In this document: positions 48,944 through 49,740 of the stretch, one piece after another | How positions within the stretch are numbered: the stretch's first letter is position 1 | Layout: every line of letters starts with the position of its first letter | Source of the DNA: Bacillota bacterium | Lineage (GTDB): Bacteria > Bacillota > Dethiobacteria > DTU022 | Direction: 5' to 3' | Length of the DNA: 49,740 nt | Assembly (NCBI GenBank): GCA_018400435.1 | Contig: JAGYMW010000004.1 | Location: forward strand, 1 to 49,740 | The notes under the pieces: model-generated | The model's database searches: none | Seen by the model: the letters and a program-made list of their open reading frames with translations, nothing else | What the model was told of the DNA's origin: nothing | Position numbers and translations under genes: made by a program

Positions 48944-48982
48944 GCATTCACGGATCGAACTCCTCCTGCATACCACCAGGCG
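48944..48982 (+). repeat. Left arm of a long-spaced inverted repeat
   Basis: Contains CACGGATCG, CTCCTCCTGCATACCACC and AGGCG. Its reverse complement reappears at 49388-49430 with a few changes and a short insertion. A similar core (TGCATACCAC...AGGCG) appears once more in direct orientation at 49227-49250. Confidence 0.75.
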
Positions 48983-49014
48983 ATGAGAACTAAGCGTTTA
49001 CAACCAAATAAGAT

Positions 49015-49050
49015 GGGCCAAACACTGCCGGCAGTGTTTGGCCCTCTTTC
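49015..49050 (+). terminator. Intrinsic terminator, perfect 30-bp palindrome
   Basis: GGGCCAAACACTGC and GCAGTGTTTGGCCC form a 14-bp stem around CG, followed by CTCTTTCTG. It likely ends the transcript of the sigma54 activator about 125 bases after its stop. Confidence 0.75.
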
Positions 49051-49387
49051 TGCAATTGCCTTTTCTCAACCGACAGCTTAGCATTGCTGGGTCCATATAG
49101 CTTCTGCACCGGTTACTTTTTGCAGCAGTGATGTTCTACAAGCCTTAAATAAAAACGTTCAGTAAAAGAGGTTACGTACAACAGCGTTGACAAAAGATAA
49201 GGCCCAGGTGAAAGGAAAACATAAAGCCTCCTCTGCATACCACAAAGGCGCATCAAGCTTTGCGGCAAACGAGAGGAGCGCAGGATTTTCAGAAAAGCTG
49301 CGGCAGTTGTATGAGCGTGCAATAAGCGAGCGAGTTCTGACGCAGCCTGAAAATCCGAGCACCTTCAATACTTGGAGGTAAAGCCAG

Positions 49388-49430
49388 CGCCTGGTTGTAT
49401 GCAGGAGGCGGGCAAGCGATCCGTGAGCGC
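49388..49430 (-). repeat. Right arm of the long-spaced inverted repeat
   Basis: CGCCTGGTTGTATGCAGGAGG and CGATCCGTGA match the reverse complement of 48944-48982, with a 4-base longer segment between them. The arms enclose about 405 bases. Confidence 0.75.
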
Positions 49431-49567
49431 TGCAGGCAGTGTTTGACGGTATTGTTTATGGCATGAAGATATTGTTAATCAGTAGCTGCGGAAAATAGAA
49501 ACACGTTGTGGTATGAAAATTGCAAATATTCATTTAAGAGTTAACATATTTCCAGGGAGGGTTGATT

Positions 49568-49740
49568 ATGCCCGGTTATTTAGCCAGGATGGCCGAGGAG
49601 AATTTCGAAGAGCTTATTCTAATGCAGGACAAAAGAAGCGGATTGAAGGGGGCAATCTGCATCCACAGCATTGCCCGCGGTCCGGCCCTCGGTGGAACCC
49701 GGATGTGGCTTTATTCCTCGGAGGAGGAAGCGGTTAACGA
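49568..49740 (+). CDS. Leucine dehydrogenase family protein (3' partial)
   Basis: Starts at ATG 49568, 6 bases after GGGAGGG; the window ends after 57 codons. The visible part has MAEENFEELILMQDKRSGLKG, then AICIHSIARGPALGGTRMW and YSSEEEAV. This is the N-terminus of Glu/Leu/Phe/Val dehydrogenases, closest to leucine dehydrogenase as I recall it. It would deaminate leucine, valine or isoleucine to the 2-oxo acid with NAD+. Catalytic Lys residues lie beyond the window. It fits the branched-chain acid theme of the mutase genes upstream. Confidence 0.88.
   Translation, partial: MPGYLARMAEENFEELILMQDKRSGLKGAICIHSIARGPALGGTRMWLYSSEEEAVN

Larger units (their letters stand above)
48890..49567. other. 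Gene-free region with repeats between activator and leucine dehydrogenase
   Basis: 678 bases without a convincing gene. Short open frames on both strands at about 49113-49381 lack ribosome sites and recognisable domains. The region holds a palindromic terminator (49015-49050), an inverted repeat with arms at 48944-48982 and 49388-49430, and a third, partial copy at 49227-49250. The last 130 bases before the next gene are AT-rich and probably hold its promoter. Confidence 0.7.

Noticed and set aside
49159-49381. Short open frames on both strands in the gene-free region
   Set aside because: They overlap each other, have no ribosome sites or recognisable domains, and lie in repeat sequence.
49457-49482. 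Possible sigma54 -24/-12 promoter (TGGCATG...TTGTT) before the leucine dehydrogenase gene
   Set aside because: Twelve rather than ten bases separate the GG from a GT instead of GC, so the spacing and the -12 element do not match the consensus.

Overview
The window looks like part of a chromosome from an anaerobic, low-to-mid GC Bacillota (Clostridia or Peptococcia type). Evidence for this is a CIRCE element before groESL, a ykkC-type PRPP riboswitch with an intrinsic terminator before a purSQL-type purine operon, LCP-family wall-polymer ligases (one with a PASTA domain), strong GGAGG ribosome sites with frequent TTG/GTG starts, a membrane pyrophosphatase, and a coenzyme-B12 mutase set beside acyl-CoA dehydrogenases. 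The lineage is inferred from gene content only.

Layout. (1) 1-6113: a catabolic-looking group with a ThDP enzyme cut by the window edge, an SDR dehydrogenase, a GltS-like transporter, a zinc alcohol dehydrogenase and a convergent UroD/MtaA-family protein. (2) 6266-18414: a cell-surface polysaccharide locus with a half-length glycosyltransferase-like protein, a Wzx-type flippase, two glycosyltransferases, a polyprenyl-phosphate sugar-1-phosphate transferase, an FAD protein, two LCP ligases, a nucleotide-sugar epimerase and a DUF368/PopT-type undecaprenyl-phosphate translocase. A short intergenic repeat recurs five times, only in this region, and brackets single genes or gene pairs in inverted orientation. 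(3) 18411-21480: a YfcE-like phosphodiesterase, a small conserved protein and CIRCE-groES-groEL. (4) 21740-37639: PRPP riboswitch, NCS2 purine permease, then purE-B-C-S-Q-L-F, a broken 78-bp copy of part of purL, hppA with its own terminator, and purM-N-H-D. This covers PRPP to IMP except purK. (5) 37723-45216: thiolase, two acyl-CoA dehydrogenases, a cobalamin adenosyltransferase, a MeaB-type GTPase and a split B12 mutase. The mutase active-site residues (Phe88, Gln206) are those of isobutyryl-CoA mutase, not methylmalonyl-CoA mutase. (6) 45395-49740: ligA, a PAS-sigma54 activator, a gene-free region with inverted repeats, and the start of a leucine-dehydrogenase-family gene.

How it fits together. 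Region 5 plus the leucine dehydrogenase and the sigma54 activator suggest branched-chain amino acid or isobutyrate use: isobutyryl-CoA is isomerised to butyryl-CoA and then beta-oxidised. In region 4, a PRPP-sensing ON switch would turn on both purine uptake and synthesis when PRPP accumulates. The pyrophosphatase in that operon could recover energy from the PPi released by PurF, although the flanking purL fragment and terminator suggest it was inserted. The repeat-bracketed polysaccharide genes and the isobutyryl-CoA mutase reassignment are the most notable observations. Nothing here proves a wholly new system.
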